From JALYLC01 sp963743275 (GTDB lineage: Bacteria; Actinomycetota; Thermoleophilia; Gaiellales; JALYLC01), in the NCBI GenBank assembly GCA_963743275.1, contig CAVUPB010000005.1:434001-498000 (forward strand): a stretch of 64,000 nt of DNA. The letters run 5' to 3'. Positions 6,730 to 15,574 of the stretch are shown here, piece by piece; position 1 is the stretch's first letter, and the number at the start of each line of letters is the position of its first letter. The position numbers and the translations under genes are program-made. The notes below the pieces were generated by a model. It ran no database searches. It was not told the DNA's origin and worked only from the letters and a program-made list of their open reading frames with translations.

Positions 6730-7341
6730 TCAGCGCAGCAGCAGGGCGCCGGCCGACGCGCGCAGCGTGCGCACGATCTCGCGGTCGCTCAGGCCGGCGA
6801 GGCGCAGCTCGCGGTAGCTCTCGTAGCTCGTCAGCACCATCAGCAGCGCGTGCGCGCGGCGCTGTGTCGTCCCCGGCGGCAGGCGGCGCGCGCGCTGCAG
6901 GTTGCGGGCCAGCCGCTCCATCTCGCCGCGGCGATCGCGGCGCTGGCGCTCGACGAAGCTGCGCGCGCCCGGGTCGATCTCGGCCACGCCGTAGATCGCC
7001 GCGAAGACGGCGTCCTCGGACGACCAGAACGCCGTCGCGTTCGCGAACAGGCCGTCGAGCGCGTCCGCGGCGTCCTCGGCGCCCACCGCCTCGCGCACGG
7101 CGAGCAGCGCGGGATGGCTCGTGAGCGTGTCGCAGATCGCGTCGACGAGGTCGAGGCGCGAGGCGAAATGCTGGTACAGCGTGGCGCGAGAGACGCCGGC
7201 GCGATCGGCCACCTCCTCGACCGTCCGCTCGTGGTAGACGCCCTCGACGAGCAGCGCGCGCACGGCGGCCACGATGCGCGCCCGCGTCTCCTCGGACTTG
7301 CGCGTGACGCGGCGGGGCCGGTAGGTGCGATTCGCGGACAT
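6730..7341 (-). CDS. TetR family transcriptional regulator
   Basis: 203 residues with the usual layout: N-terminal HTH (EETRARIVAAVRALLVEG, then VADRAGVSRATLYQHFAS) and a helical ligand-binding part. The ATG lies 13 nt from a perfect inverted repeat, and a second copy of that repeat stands before the divergent cupin gene, so it almost certainly represses both itself and the cupin. The ligand is not known; the neighbouring cupin and dehydrogenase suggest a small organic compound. Confidence 0.93.
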   Translation of the reverse strand: MSANRTYRPRRVTRKSEETRARIVAAVRALLVEGVYHERTVEEVADRAGVSRATLYQHFASRLDLVDAICDTLTSHPALLAVREAVGAEDAADALDGLFANATAFWSSEDAVFAAIYGVAEIDPGARSFVERQRRDRRGEMERLARNLQRARRLPPGTTQRRAHALLMVLTSYESYRELRLAGLSDREIVRTLRASAGALLLR

Positions 7342-7353
7342 GCAGACACAGTC

Positions 7354-7410
7354 TAGACAGCATGTCTACTTTTCGCTATCGTGCACACGCTGTCTAGACA
7401 TCGTGTCTAG
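7354..7410. promoter_or_regulatory. Two TetR operators
   Basis: Two palindromes sharing half-sites: TAGACA-GCA-TGTCTA at 7354-7368 and CTAGACA-TCG-TGTCTAG at 7394-7410. One lies next to the TetR start, the other about 20 nt before the cupin start. The shared half-site TGTCTA and 15-17 bp length fit a TetR dimer site. Confidence 0.85.
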
Positions 7411-7432
7411 AAATACTCGAGAGGAGCGTGAG

Positions 7433-7807
7433 ATGCCGAAGGCTTCGAAGGAGACCGCCCCGCGCGCCGAGGACATGGGCGTGATGGAGGGCCGCTACGC
7501 CGAGCTCGGCGGCTACACCGTCGCATTCGAGTCGTTCCGCGAGGACGCCGACGGGACGCCGCTCTTCAGGGGGCTCCCGGGCGACCGCTGCCAGAGCCCG
7601 CACTGGGGCTACGTCGTGGCCGGCGAGGTCACGTTCCGGTACGCCGACCACGACGAGGTCTACGCCGCGGGCGACGCCTACTACGCGCCCCCGGGGCACG
7701 TGCCCGTGATCACGGCCGGGACGGAGATCGTCGAGTTCAGCCCGACCGGCGAGTACGAGCGCACCATGGCCGTCGTCGGCGCCAATCTCGCCGCCCTCCA
7801 GGCCTAG
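7433..7807 (+). CDS. Cupin-like protein under TetR control
   Basis: A 124-residue single-domain protein. SPHWGYVVAGEVTFRY and GDAYYAPPGHVPV fit the two cupin strands with a reduced set of metal ligands. The ATG at 7433 follows GAGAGGAG by 6 nt; the upstream in-frame ATG would run through the operators. It is divergent from tetR. Its stop overlaps the stop of the convergent dehydrogenase in a shared CTAG. The reaction is unknown. Confidence 0.82.
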   Translation: MPKASKETAPRAEDMGVMEGRYAELGGYTVAFESFREDADGTPLFRGLPGDRCQSPHWGYVVAGEVTFRYADHDEVYAAGDAYYAPPGHVPVITAGTEIVEFSPTGEYERTMAVVGANLAALQA

Positions 7808-8751
7808 TAGCCGGCCGCCACGTCGATCACGCCGAGCAGCGGCTCGCCGGCGCGGAAGCGCGCGACGTTCTGCTCGACGCGGCGCACGAGCGCCGCCTCG
7901 AGCGCGGCGCGCGGGTTCGCCGTGTGCGGGGTGATGAGGACGCGGGGGTCGCTCCAGAGCGGGTGGCCGTCCGGCAGCGGCTCGGGCTCGGTGACGTCGA
8001 GGAAGGCGCCGCCGAGCCCGCCGTCGCGCAGCGCCGCGACGAGCGCCGCGGTGTCGACGAGCGCGCCGCGGCCGACGTTCACGAGCACGCCCCTCGGACC
8101 GATCAGCGCGAGCTCGCGCGCGCCGATCATGCCCTGCGTGTCCGCGGTGAGCGGCGTGCACAGGACGACGTAGTCGCTCTCGGCGAGGAGCTCGTCCAGC
8201 CCGTCCGGCGCGAGCGCGCGCTCGGCCCCCGGCACCGCAGCGCCCGAGCGCGTGAGCGCGATCACGCGTACGCCGAAGGGCGCGAGCCGGCGGATCGTCT
8301 CGTGCCCGATCGCGCCGGCGCCGACGATGCCCACGGTGCTCCCGGCGAGCGGGACGCCCTCGAGCTCGGGCTTGCGCCAGGTGCGCGAGCGCGCGCACTC
8401 GGGCAGGCGTCGCGCCGAGGCCAGGAGCAGCGCGACGATGTGCTCGGCGACGGTGGCGGCGTAGGCGCCGGCGGCGGACGTCCACACGCGCGCGAGGTCC
8501 AGGAGGCCGTGCTCGAAGAACGCCTCGACGCCCGCCGCCGGCAGCTGCACCCACTCGACCGCGTCGCTCAGGAGCGCGCGCACGACCGGGGCCTGGGCCG
8601 CGGACGGATGCCCGAAGCCGTACAGGACGAGGGCATTGGCGCGGTCGGCGGGCACGAGCTCGCCCCCGCCCGCGGCGACCGCCGCCACGAGCTCGGCGGG
8701 GGCGCCCGGCGGCAGCCAGACGCGCGCGGGCCTGTGGGCGCCGGAGCTCAT
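7804..8751 (-). CDS. D-isomer 2-hydroxyacid dehydrogenase
   Basis: A 315-residue NAD(P)-dependent dehydrogenase of the 2-hydroxyacid family, reducing 2-keto acids or the reverse. The Rossmann site is VGIVGAGAIGHETIRRL, the catalytic Arg is in LVNVGRGALVD, the Glu in VTEPEPLPDGHPLW and the His in VLITPHTANPRAAL. It is convergent with the cupin and divergent from the enolase-superfamily gene, separated from it by about 45 nt. Family is sure, substrate is not. Confidence 0.92.
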   Translation of the reverse strand: MSSGAHRPARVWLPPGAPAELVAAVAAGGGELVPADRANALVLYGFGHPSAAQAPVVRALLSDAVEWVQLPAAGVEAFFEHGLLDLARVWTSAAGAYAATVAEHIVALLLASARRLPECARSRTWRKPELEGVPLAGSTVGIVGAGAIGHETIRRLAPFGVRVIALTRSGAAVPGAERALAPDGLDELLAESDYVVLCTPLTADTQGMIGARELALIGPRGVLVNVGRGALVDTAALVAALRDGGLGGAFLDVTEPEPLPDGHPLWSDPRVLITPHTANPRAALEAALVRRVEQNVARFRAGEPLLGVIDVAAGY

Positions 8752-8796
8752 GGCGCGTCAGCGTAGCCCGCGCACAGCGTGCGTAGGATGCCCTCC

Positions 8797-9822
8797 GTGA
8801 CTACCTACGAGCACATCGCATCGCTGCCCGTGCTGATCGACGACGTCGTCTACGAGCGGCAGTCCCGCAACGTCTCGAGCGGCTTCGAGCGCGTGTCGAC
8901 GACGATCGTGATGCGCGGAGGCGGCCACGAGGGCCGCGGCGAGGACATCTGCTACACCGCCGCCGACCACGACCTCTTCCCGGCGCCGGATTCGCTCGGC
9001 CTGGCCGGGCCGCACACCATCGCCACGCTGTCTGCGCAGCTCGACGGCCGCGCGCTGTTCACCGGCGAGCCCGGCATGCACGCCGCGCTCGACTACCGCC
9101 GCTGGGCGTTCGAGAGCGCCGCGCTCGACCTCGCGCTGCGCCAGGCGGGCGCGACGCTCGGCGAGGTCGTCGGACGAGAGCCCGCGCCGCTGCGCTTCGT
9201 CGTCTCCACGCGCCTGGACGTGCGCGAGTGGCTGGCCGTCGCGCCGGACCTCGAGTTCAAGGTCGATCCGATCCCCGGCGAATGGGACGCGGCATACATG
9301 GACGCGCTCGCCGCGACCGGGCGCGTGCGCGTGTGCGACGTCAAGGCGCACTACGTCGGGACGCCCGTCGACACGCTGCCCGACGCGGCCTTCCACAAGC
9401 TCGTCGCGGAGCACTTCCCCGATGCCGTGATCGAGGACCCGTCGTTCGCAGCCGACGTGCTCGAGGCACTCGCCGGCGCGCGCGACCGGCTCTCGTTCGA
9501 CGCGCCGATCCACTCGCTCGCCGATGTCGACGCGCTGCCGGTGGGCGTCCGCCACCTCAACATCAAGCCGTCGCGCTTCGGGCCGCTCTCGCGCCTCTTC
9601 GAGTGCATCGACGCCTGCCTCGAGCGCGGCATCGAGCTGTACGGCGGGGGCCAGTTCGAGCTCGGCGTCGGCCGCGGGCAGATACAGGAGATCGCGAGCC
9701 TCTTCTACCCGCACACCCCGAACGACGTCGCCCCGCCCGACTACAACGCTCCCGCGCCGGTCGCCGGCCTGCCGCAGAGCCCGCTCTCGCCGCCCCCGAG
9801 GCGCGCCGGGCTCGGCTGGTGA
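8797..9822 (+). CDS. Enolase-superfamily protein
   Basis: About 341 residues resembling the C-terminal barrel of mandelate racemase/muconate-lactonizing enzymes: VRVCDVKAHYVG, AVIEDPSFA, RLSFDAPIHS and HLNIKPSRFG provide the expected Lys and acidic residues, and GGGQFELGVGRGQIQ closes the barrel. The N-terminal capping domain is unusual, so specificity is open. GTG at 8797 is chosen because AGGA lies 8 nt upstream; ATG 8788 is the alternative. Its stop overlaps the start of the amidase (GTGA). Confidence 0.8.
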   Translation: MTTYEHIASLPVLIDDVVYERQSRNVSSGFERVSTTIVMRGGGHEGRGEDICYTAADHDLFPAPDSLGLAGPHTIATLSAQLDGRALFTGEPGMHAALDYRRWAFESAALDLALRQAGATLGEVVGREPAPLRFVVSTRLDVREWLAVAPDLEFKVDPIPGEWDAAYMDALAATGRVRVCDVKAHYVGTPVDTLPDAAFHKLVAEHFPDAVIEDPSFAADVLEALAGARDRLSFDAPIHSLADVDALPVGVRHLNIKPSRFGPLSRLFECIDACLERGIELYGGGQFELGVGRGQIQEIASLFYPHTPNDVAPPDYNAPAPVAGLPQSPLSPPPRRAGLGW

Positions 9823-10427
9823 TCGCCGTCGCGCTGGCTGCGGTCGCGCTCGTCGTCGCGCCGCCGCGCCCCGTGATCGTGCAGAAGCCGATCCCGTACG
9901 GGCCGCAGCGCCGCGCCGAGATGGCCGCCTACTCGAAGCGCCACTACGGCCGTGCGGAATGGCGCCTGATCGCGCCCAAGGTGATCGTCGAGCACTACAC
10001 GGTGAGTGACACGTTCGCGAGCGCCTACAACACGTTCGCGCCCGATCGCCCCGACCCGGAGCTGCACGAGCTGCCCGGCACGTGCGCGCATTTCGTGATC
10101 GACACCGACGGGACGATCTACCAGCTCGTGCCGCTCGGCATCCGCTGCCGCCACACGGTCGGGCTCAACTGGACGGCGATCGGGATCGAGCACGTCGGGC
10201 GCTCCGCGACGGGCGTGCTCGCCGACACGCGCCAGATCGCCTCCTCGCTGCGGCTGACGCGCTGGCTCATGGCGCGCTTCCACATCGCCGCCCGCAACGT
10301 GATCGGCCACGCCGAGAGCCTCTCGAGCCCGTATCACCACGAGCTCGTGGCCTCGCTGCGCCGGCAGACCCACGGCGACTGGACGGCGCCCGAGATGCGC
10401 CGCTACCGCGCGCTGCTCGCCGGCTGA
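9819..10427 (+). CDS. Secreted N-acetylmuramoyl-L-alanine amidase (Amidase_2)
   Basis: 202 residues starting at the GTG that overlaps the previous stop. A short signal or anchor segment (IAVALAAVALVVAPP) precedes an amidase_2/PGRP domain: VIVEHYTVSD, CAHFVIDTDGTIYQLV, RHTVGLNWTAIGIEHVG and NVIGHAESL hold the zinc and catalytic positions. It would cut the lactyl-peptide bond of peptidoglycan outside the cell. Coupling to an enolase-type gene is odd; co-expression may be incidental. Confidence 0.88.
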   Translation: MIAVALAAVALVVAPPRPVIVQKPIPYGPQRRAEMAAYSKRHYGRAEWRLIAPKVIVEHYTVSDTFASAYNTFAPDRPDPELHELPGTCAHFVIDTDGTIYQLVPLGIRCRHTVGLNWTAIGIEHVGRSATGVLADTRQIASSLRLTRWLMARFHIAARNVIGHAESLSSPYHHELVASLRRQTHGDWTAPEMRRYRALLAG

Positions 10428-10439
10428 CCCGAAAACCGC

Positions 10440-10474
10440 GCCGGCCGCGGCGCCACGAGGGCGCCGCGGCCGGC
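10440..10474. terminator. Bidirectional hairpin terminator
   Basis: A perfect 15-bp inverted repeat with loop ACGAG (left arm GCCGGCCGCGGCGCC) between two convergent genes. There is no T-run, which is common in very GC-rich genomes. Confidence 0.75.
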
Positions 10475-10501
10475 GGCCGGGGTAGCTGCAGGCGGGACGG
10501 A

Positions 10502-10894
10502 CTAGGCGGAGGCCTCGTCGTCGCGCCGGCCGAAGCGCCGGAGCACGAGGCCCGCAGCGAGCAGACCGCCGCCGACGACCACGAAGAGCAGCACGTCGGC
10601 GCCCGTGAAGGGCAGGTTGTTGGAGTGGCCGGTCGCCGGAGTCGCCGTGGTCTTCTTCGGCTTCATCTGGCTGAGGACCGACTCGACCGCGCCCTGGCCG
10701 CCGTACTGCTTGAGCAGCGGGTTCTTGAGGGCCGACTTGAGCTGTGCCGACGTGTAGTGGCCGTCGACCTTGCCGTCCTTGGCGACGTCCTTGACGATCG
10801 CCGAGGTGGTGCCGCCACTGCTGGCGAGCGCCGCGGCCGGCATCACGCAGAGCGCGAGCGCGACGAGCGGAAGGATGAATCGGGTGGTGCGCAT
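10502..10894 (-). CDS. LPxTG-type surface protein
   Basis: 130 residues: signal peptide (RFILPLVALALCVMPAAALA), a lysine-rich middle part, then sorting signal LPFTG, a hydrophobic stretch (VLLFVVVGGGLLAAGLVL) and a basic tail RRFGRR. A sortase would cleave after Thr and attach it to the cell wall. The middle part has no known domain. GGAGAA precedes the ATG. It follows the sugar transferase by 49 nt on the same strand and may share its transcript. Confidence 0.85.
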   Translation of the reverse strand: MRTTRFILPLVALALCVMPAAALASSGGTTSAIVKDVAKDGKVDGHYTSAQLKSALKNPLLKQYGGQGAVESVLSQMKPKKTTATPATGHSNNLPFTGADVLLFVVVGGGLLAAGLVLRRFGRRDDEASA

Positions 10895-10943
10895 GAAGAC
10901 GTTCTCCTCTGTTCCCTGTTGCCTGCAGCTATGGATGGATGAA

Positions 10944-12323
10944 CTACCGGGCTCCCCGTCCGCCGGCCATGACTCCCAGGGTGCTGAGCATGATTCCGGC
11001 GTCCGTGGCGAATGACTGGTGCTTGACGTAATAGAGGTCGTAGGACAGCTTCTCGAGCGTCTCCTCGACCGACGCCGCGTAGGGCGCGTAGACCTGCGCC
11101 CAGCCCGTGATGCCGGGGCGCACGAGGTGGCGCGGCTCGTAGAAGGGGAGCTGGCGGGCGATCTCGGCGACGAGCTCGGGGCGCTCGGGGCGCGGGCCGA
11201 CGAGCGCCATCTCGCCGCGCATGACGTTCCACAGCTGGGGCAGCTCGTCGATGCGGCAGCGGCGGATCACGGCACCCACGCGGGTCACGCGCGGGTCGCG
11301 CTCCGAGGCCCACTGCGGCGCGCCGGCGGCCTCGGCATCGGTGCGCATCGAGCGGAACTTGACGATCGTGAAGCGGCGGCCGCCCTCGCCGACGCGCACC
11401 TGGCGATAGAGCACCGGGCCCGGCGAGTCGAGCTTGATGGCGAGCGCCACGAGCAGCATCAGCGGGGTCAGGACGACGCCCGCGAGCGCCGAGACGACGA
11501 GGTCGGCGAAGCGCCGCGGCGTCGAGTTGTGCAGCCGGCGCTGGAGTGCGAGCGCCTCGATGAACCAGGCGGCGTTGATCTCCTCGACCGGGACGCAGCC
11601 GAAGGCGCGCTCGTAGAGGTCGGTGAGCTCCAGCACGGCGGGCGTGCTGTCGACGTCGAGCAGGTGCTCGAGCAGCGGCAGGCGCTGGCGATTTGCGGTC
11701 AGGACGATCGCGTCGATGTGGTGGGCGCGGACGACCTCGGAGAGATCGTCGAGCTCGCCGAGCACCGGCACGACCGCGTGCGAGAGATTGCCGACGAAGC
11801 CGACGAGCTCGACGCCGTGCGCCTCGCGCTTGTCGAACACGGACGAGAGCCTCGCCGCCTCCTCACCCGCGCCCAGGCCCAGCACGCGCAGCGGGCGCTC
11901 GGTCGTGCGCGTGCGATGCCGGCGCACGTCCCAGCCGGCGACCGCGAGGAAGCCGAGCAGGGAGGCGGCGACGAGCCGGAGAGGCGCGGCGCCCGTGTCC
12001 AGCAGGGCAGCGGCAGCGATCACGAGAGCCGTGACGAGCGTGGCGGCCTGGGCATGGCGGACGAGACGGACTGCGAGCGCGCGGTGATACTCGCCGCGGT
12101 CGCGCAGGAGGGACGAGCCGACCAGCCAGGCGATCGCCGTCGAGGCGCCCGCCGCGATCAGGCCGGTCGGAGTGGCACCGAACGCGAATCCCCAGGCGAG
12201 CAGCGTGAGCGCGGCGAGCACGATCTGCGCGGCGCGCTCCTGTCCAAGCGCAAGCGACCGCGTCGGGAGGGCTACCGGGTGGGTGGCCGTTGCGACGTTC
12301 GCTGCGCGATGGGTGGCTGCCAT
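10944..12323 (-). CDS. Polyprenyl-phosphate sugar-1-phosphate transferase
   Basis: Starts surface polysaccharide synthesis by moving a sugar-1-phosphate from a nucleotide sugar to undecaprenyl phosphate. The N-terminal half has about four membrane segments and a CoA-binding-like domain; the C-terminal bacterial sugar-transferase domain shows FTIVKFRSMRTDAE, RIDELPQLWNVMRGEM and LVGPRPERPE. The length (459) fits the WbaP/CpsE group with an extra N-terminal part. The ATG at 12323 lacks a clear ribosome site; upstream in-frame ATGs exist but have no coding look. It is probably the first step for the polysaccharide loci at 20.4-29 kb or 42-52 kb. Confidence 0.92.
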   Translation of the reverse strand: MAATHRAANVATATHPVALPTRSLALGQERAAQIVLAALTLLAWGFAFGATPTGLIAAGASTAIAWLVGSSLLRDRGEYHRALAVRLVRHAQAATLVTALVIAAAALLDTGAAPLRLVAASLLGFLAVAGWDVRRHRTRTTERPLRVLGLGAGEEAARLSSVFDKREAHGVELVGFVGNLSHAVVPVLGELDDLSEVVRAHHIDAIVLTANRQRLPLLEHLLDVDSTPAVLELTDLYERAFGCVPVEEINAAWFIEALALQRRLHNSTPRRFADLVVSALAGVVLTPLMLLVALAIKLDSPGPVLYRQVRVGEGGRRFTIVKFRSMRTDAEAAGAPQWASERDPRVTRVGAVIRRCRIDELPQLWNVMRGEMALVGPRPERPELVAEIARQLPFYEPRHLVRPGITGWAQVYAPYAASVEETLEKLSYDLYYVKHQSFATDAGIMLSTLGVMAGGRGAR

Positions 12324-12508
12324 AGGGGGGAATCCGATGTTCGTGGGTTGATGCGACCCACCCGATATCGACCAGGGTGGGGCACCGAGTACCTCAGAAA
12401 CGGTGTTCTGCAGGCACAGCACGAGCATATGCAGGTTTCTGCAGGTTGCAACCCCCACCGCGAAGATCCCCCAAATGGGTGCGACAACCACCCATCAAGC
12501 GCAATTGT
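12324..12508 (-). promoter_or_regulatory. Promoter region of the sugar transferase
   Basis: On the minus strand TTGCAA (12446-12451) and TATGCT (12424-12429) are separated by 16 nt and could be a -35/-10 pair with a leader of about 100 nt. Upstream of it lies GGGGGATCTT (12463-12472), also found before the ice-binding gene at 33161-33170. No gene is seen here. Confidence 0.4.
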
Positions 12509-13726
12509 TCAGGCGCTGATGGTCAGCCGCACGTCCCGCACGCCGCGGGCGCCGCCGGCGACGAGCACGAGCAGCGAGCCCTGACCGGTCGTGACGCGCA
12601 GGGCGCCGCGCGCGAGTGCGCGCTCGGAGCTCCCGCGCCGCACCACGACGCCGAGCCCGAGCGCGCCGGAGCGCCGCACCGTCACCGCGCGGACGTTCGC
12701 CGGCAGCGGGATCCGCCACAGCCGCAGCGCGAGCGGCTGCACGCTCGCGCGCAGCACGAGGCGCCCGCCGGCGCGCAGGCGCGTCGTCCGCCGGGCGCGC
12801 AGAGCCGGCCCCACGAGCGGATCGTCGAGCGCCGTCCGCGCGAAGCGCGCGAAGGCCGACTCGAGCGCCGCCCGGCCGCCGAGGGCGCGAGCGAGCAGCG
12901 CGAGGCCGTCGGGATCGTCCTCGCCGCGCGCGGCCGCGAGCGTGAGCAGCCGCCGCACGAAGCCGGGATGCCCGCCCTCGAGCTCCGACACGAGCCACCA
13001 CGCGCCGTACTCGTGCAGGCCGCCGGTGCGCCAGTAGGGCTGCTCGGTGCCCGCGCCGCCGAGCGCCACGCGGTAGATCTCGCGGTCGACGTCGCGCGGC
13101 ACCACCTCGCCCTCCATCCACACGGCCGTGGCCTCGGCCAGCCAGGCCGGCAGGCGCCCCCGGCCCTCCCCGATCTGCAGCGCGTGGAAGAGCTCGTGCG
13201 CGATGCTGAGGCGCAACTGGTCGAGACCGGAGGTCGTGAGCGGCGCGACCTCGGCGGCGGCGTAGTCGTTGTCGACGGCGATGTAGCTGAAGCCCGAGCC
13301 GGGCGGGTCGGCGACCGTCGCGGCGAGCTCGCCGAGGCCGGGCGCGCCGAGGTTGCAGACGTAGACGTCGTAGCGCCCGTCCCCCCCGCGCTCGGCGCCG
13401 TCGCCGTCGTCGGGCGGCGGAGCGGCGAACCCGAGCGCGGTCTCGCGCGCCCACGCCGCCTCCGCATCCTCGCCCGCCGCGACGACCCAGTCGGGCACGC
13501 CCGCGACCCGCGTGGCCGTGGGCGAGGGGCTGTCGCCGCTCGCCGGGTCGGCCACGTAGTGGACGCGGATGTGCCCCTCGGGCGTGTCGTACGGGGGCGC
13601 CTCGGCGACGCGGTAGGCGCAGGGGAAGCCGTTCGCGTCCGGCGGGCGCCCCTCGGCTCGCGCCGCCGGGGCGATGGCGAGCGAGAGCACGAGGGCGAGC
13701 AGCGCGAGGAGGCGGCGGCGCGACAT
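12509..13726 (-). CDS. Secreted zinc metalloprotease-like protein
   Basis: 405 residues with a signal peptide (RRRLLALLALVLSLAIAPAARA). The motif LSIAHELFHALQIG contains HExxH, and LPAWLAEATAVWMEGEV downstream supplies a Glu at a position suited to a third ligand, as in MXAN_6640-like putative metalloproteases. The C-terminal 120 residues look like a beta-rich domain. The ATG at 13726 follows GTGAGG by 5 nt. It is divergent from the transporter operon by about 60 nt. The substrate is unknown. Confidence 0.8.
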   Translation of the reverse strand: MSRRRLLALLALVLSLAIAPAARAEGRPPDANGFPCAYRVAEAPPYDTPEGHIRVHYVADPASGDSPSPTATRVAGVPDWVVAAGEDAEAAWARETALGFAAPPPDDGDGAERGGDGRYDVYVCNLGAPGLGELAATVADPPGSGFSYIAVDNDYAAAEVAPLTTSGLDQLRLSIAHELFHALQIGEGRGRLPAWLAEATAVWMEGEVVPRDVDREIYRVALGGAGTEQPYWRTGGLHEYGAWWLVSELEGGHPGFVRRLLTLAAARGEDDPDGLALLARALGGRAALESAFARFARTALDDPLVGPALRARRTTRLRAGGRLVLRASVQPLALRLWRIPLPANVRAVTVRRSGALGLGVVVRRGSSERALARGALRVTTGQGSLLVLVAGGARGVRDVRLTISA

Positions 13727-13785
13727 CTGCCTCACTCTGGCAGCAGGCTGGACGACCGGTGGCCCATCCGTGAGAATCAAGCTCG

Positions 13786-15574
13786 ATGCGCCGCGTGCCA
13801 GCCATCGTCGCGTGCGTGGGCGCGGCGCTCCTGCTGGCAGCGCCCGCGCTCGCGGACACGCGCTCGCGCGACCTGCGCGTGGCGACGACGACGAAGATCG
13901 AGACGCTCAACCCGCTCGTCGGCCAGCTCGCGTCCGAGTTCCGCGTGTGGGCGCTCAACTTCGACGTCCTGATCGCGTTCGACGCGAAGACGATGAAGCC
14001 CGATCGCAAGCACTCCCTGGCGGCGGGCTGGAGTCGTTCGCGCGACCGCCTGACCTGGACGTACCACCTGCGCCGCAACCTCTTCTGGTCCGACGGCAGG
14101 CCGCTCACGGCCGAGGACGTCGCCTGGACGATGAACTTCGTGGACCGGCGCATCGCGCCGAGCGGGGCCGACGCGATCAAGCGCTGGGAGGCGCCCGATG
14201 CGCCGCACCGTGGTCGCGCACCTCAAGCGTCCCTCGGTGCAGATGACCTCGCTCTGGATCTACATCCTCCCGAAGCACATCTGGCAGGACGCCGACACGC
14301 CGGACTTCGCGCACTTCAAGGTCAAGCTGCCGCTCGTGGGCTCGGGGCCGTACATCGTCACACGCTGGAACCCGAACGGCACGACGGTGATGGAGCGAAA
14401 CCCCTACTTCCACCTGCGCCGCACGATCACGGGCCCCGAGCGCGTGCTCATGACCTATTACGGCGACGGGCACGGCGCCGCGACCGACCTCGAGCAGAAC
14501 CGCCTCGACGTCATGCCGAGCGACACGCTCGACGTGCCCGACGCCCAGCGCCTGCAACGGGCGGCGGGCGTGCACGTGTACCGCTCGCCCCCGCTCGGAC
14601 TCGAGTACTGGGTCTTCAACCTGTCGCCCCACGTCACCTCGCGCGTGCACAAGAGCGTCGTGCAGAGCCGCGCGATCCGCACCGCGCTGGCGTGGGCGAT
14701 CGACCGCTCGCGCCTCGTGCAGGCGGCGCTGCTCGGCTACGGCACGCCCGGCAACACGCAGGTCCCGCGCAGCTACGGGCGCTACTCGCTCGACCTCAGC
14801 CAGGATCCCGTCCTCGGCTACCACTTCGATCCCGCGCGCGCACGGCGGATCCTCGACCAGGCCGGCTGGAGGCCCGGGCGGGACGGCGTGCGCACCAAGA
14901 GCGGCGCCCGCGCGGCATTCGAGCTCGCGTACGCAGGCGGCCCGGTCGAGCGGCGCGCCGCGACGCTGATTCGCGGATGGGCGCGCGACGTCGGCATCGA
15001 GATCGACCTGCGCGTGTACGGCACCGACAAGCTCATCGACCTCGAGTTCAACAGCGTCGGCGAGACCGTCACGCCCGACTTCGACAGCGAGCTGTGGTCG
15101 ATCGGGGGCGATCCCACGCCCGAGTTCCTGCTGTCGCTGTTCACGCGCGCGCAGATCGGCGTCTGGAACGACTCGGGATTCGTCGACAAGACGTACGAGA
15201 AGCTCTACCGGCAGGAGACGACGGCGGTCGACGAAGCCGCACGCATCAGCGCGATCCGCATGCTGCAGCGCATCGCGACGAAGTACCTGCCCTACATCGA
15301 GCTCTACGAGGCCGATGACATCGGGGCCGTCAACACGCGCACCTGGTCGAACTGGACGACCCAGCCGGCGCCCCGCGGCCAGCCGATCACGGAGTACGGC
15401 TACGACACGATCATCGGGCTCCGGCCGGGCCGGCTGGCCACACCCGGCTACGCGGGCGTCCCGTTCGCACTCGCGCTGCTCGGCGCGCTCGCCGCAGTGG
15501 CGCTCGCTTCGTCGTTCCTCGCGCGTCGGCGCGAGCTGCGCGAGCCGATCGAGATCGCGGACGCGCCGGCATGA
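13786..15574 (+). CDS. ABC transporter substrate-binding protein, family 5 (frameshifted)
   Basis: Extracellular peptide-binding protein of the DppA/OppA type, first gene of a five-gene transporter operon. Frame 1 gives the signal peptide and TKIETLNPLVGQ up to about residue 137. The rest (TVVAHLKRPSVQM onward) continues in the next frame. One extra base around 14196-14204 explains the break: removing one C of GATGCGCCGCACC restores DARTVVAHLKRPS, the normal family text. Repaired length is 595. Unusually it ends with a membrane segment (PFALALLGALAAVALASSFL) and basic tail, so it may be anchored by its C-terminus. Whether this is a real mutation or an assembly error is open. Confidence 0.88.
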
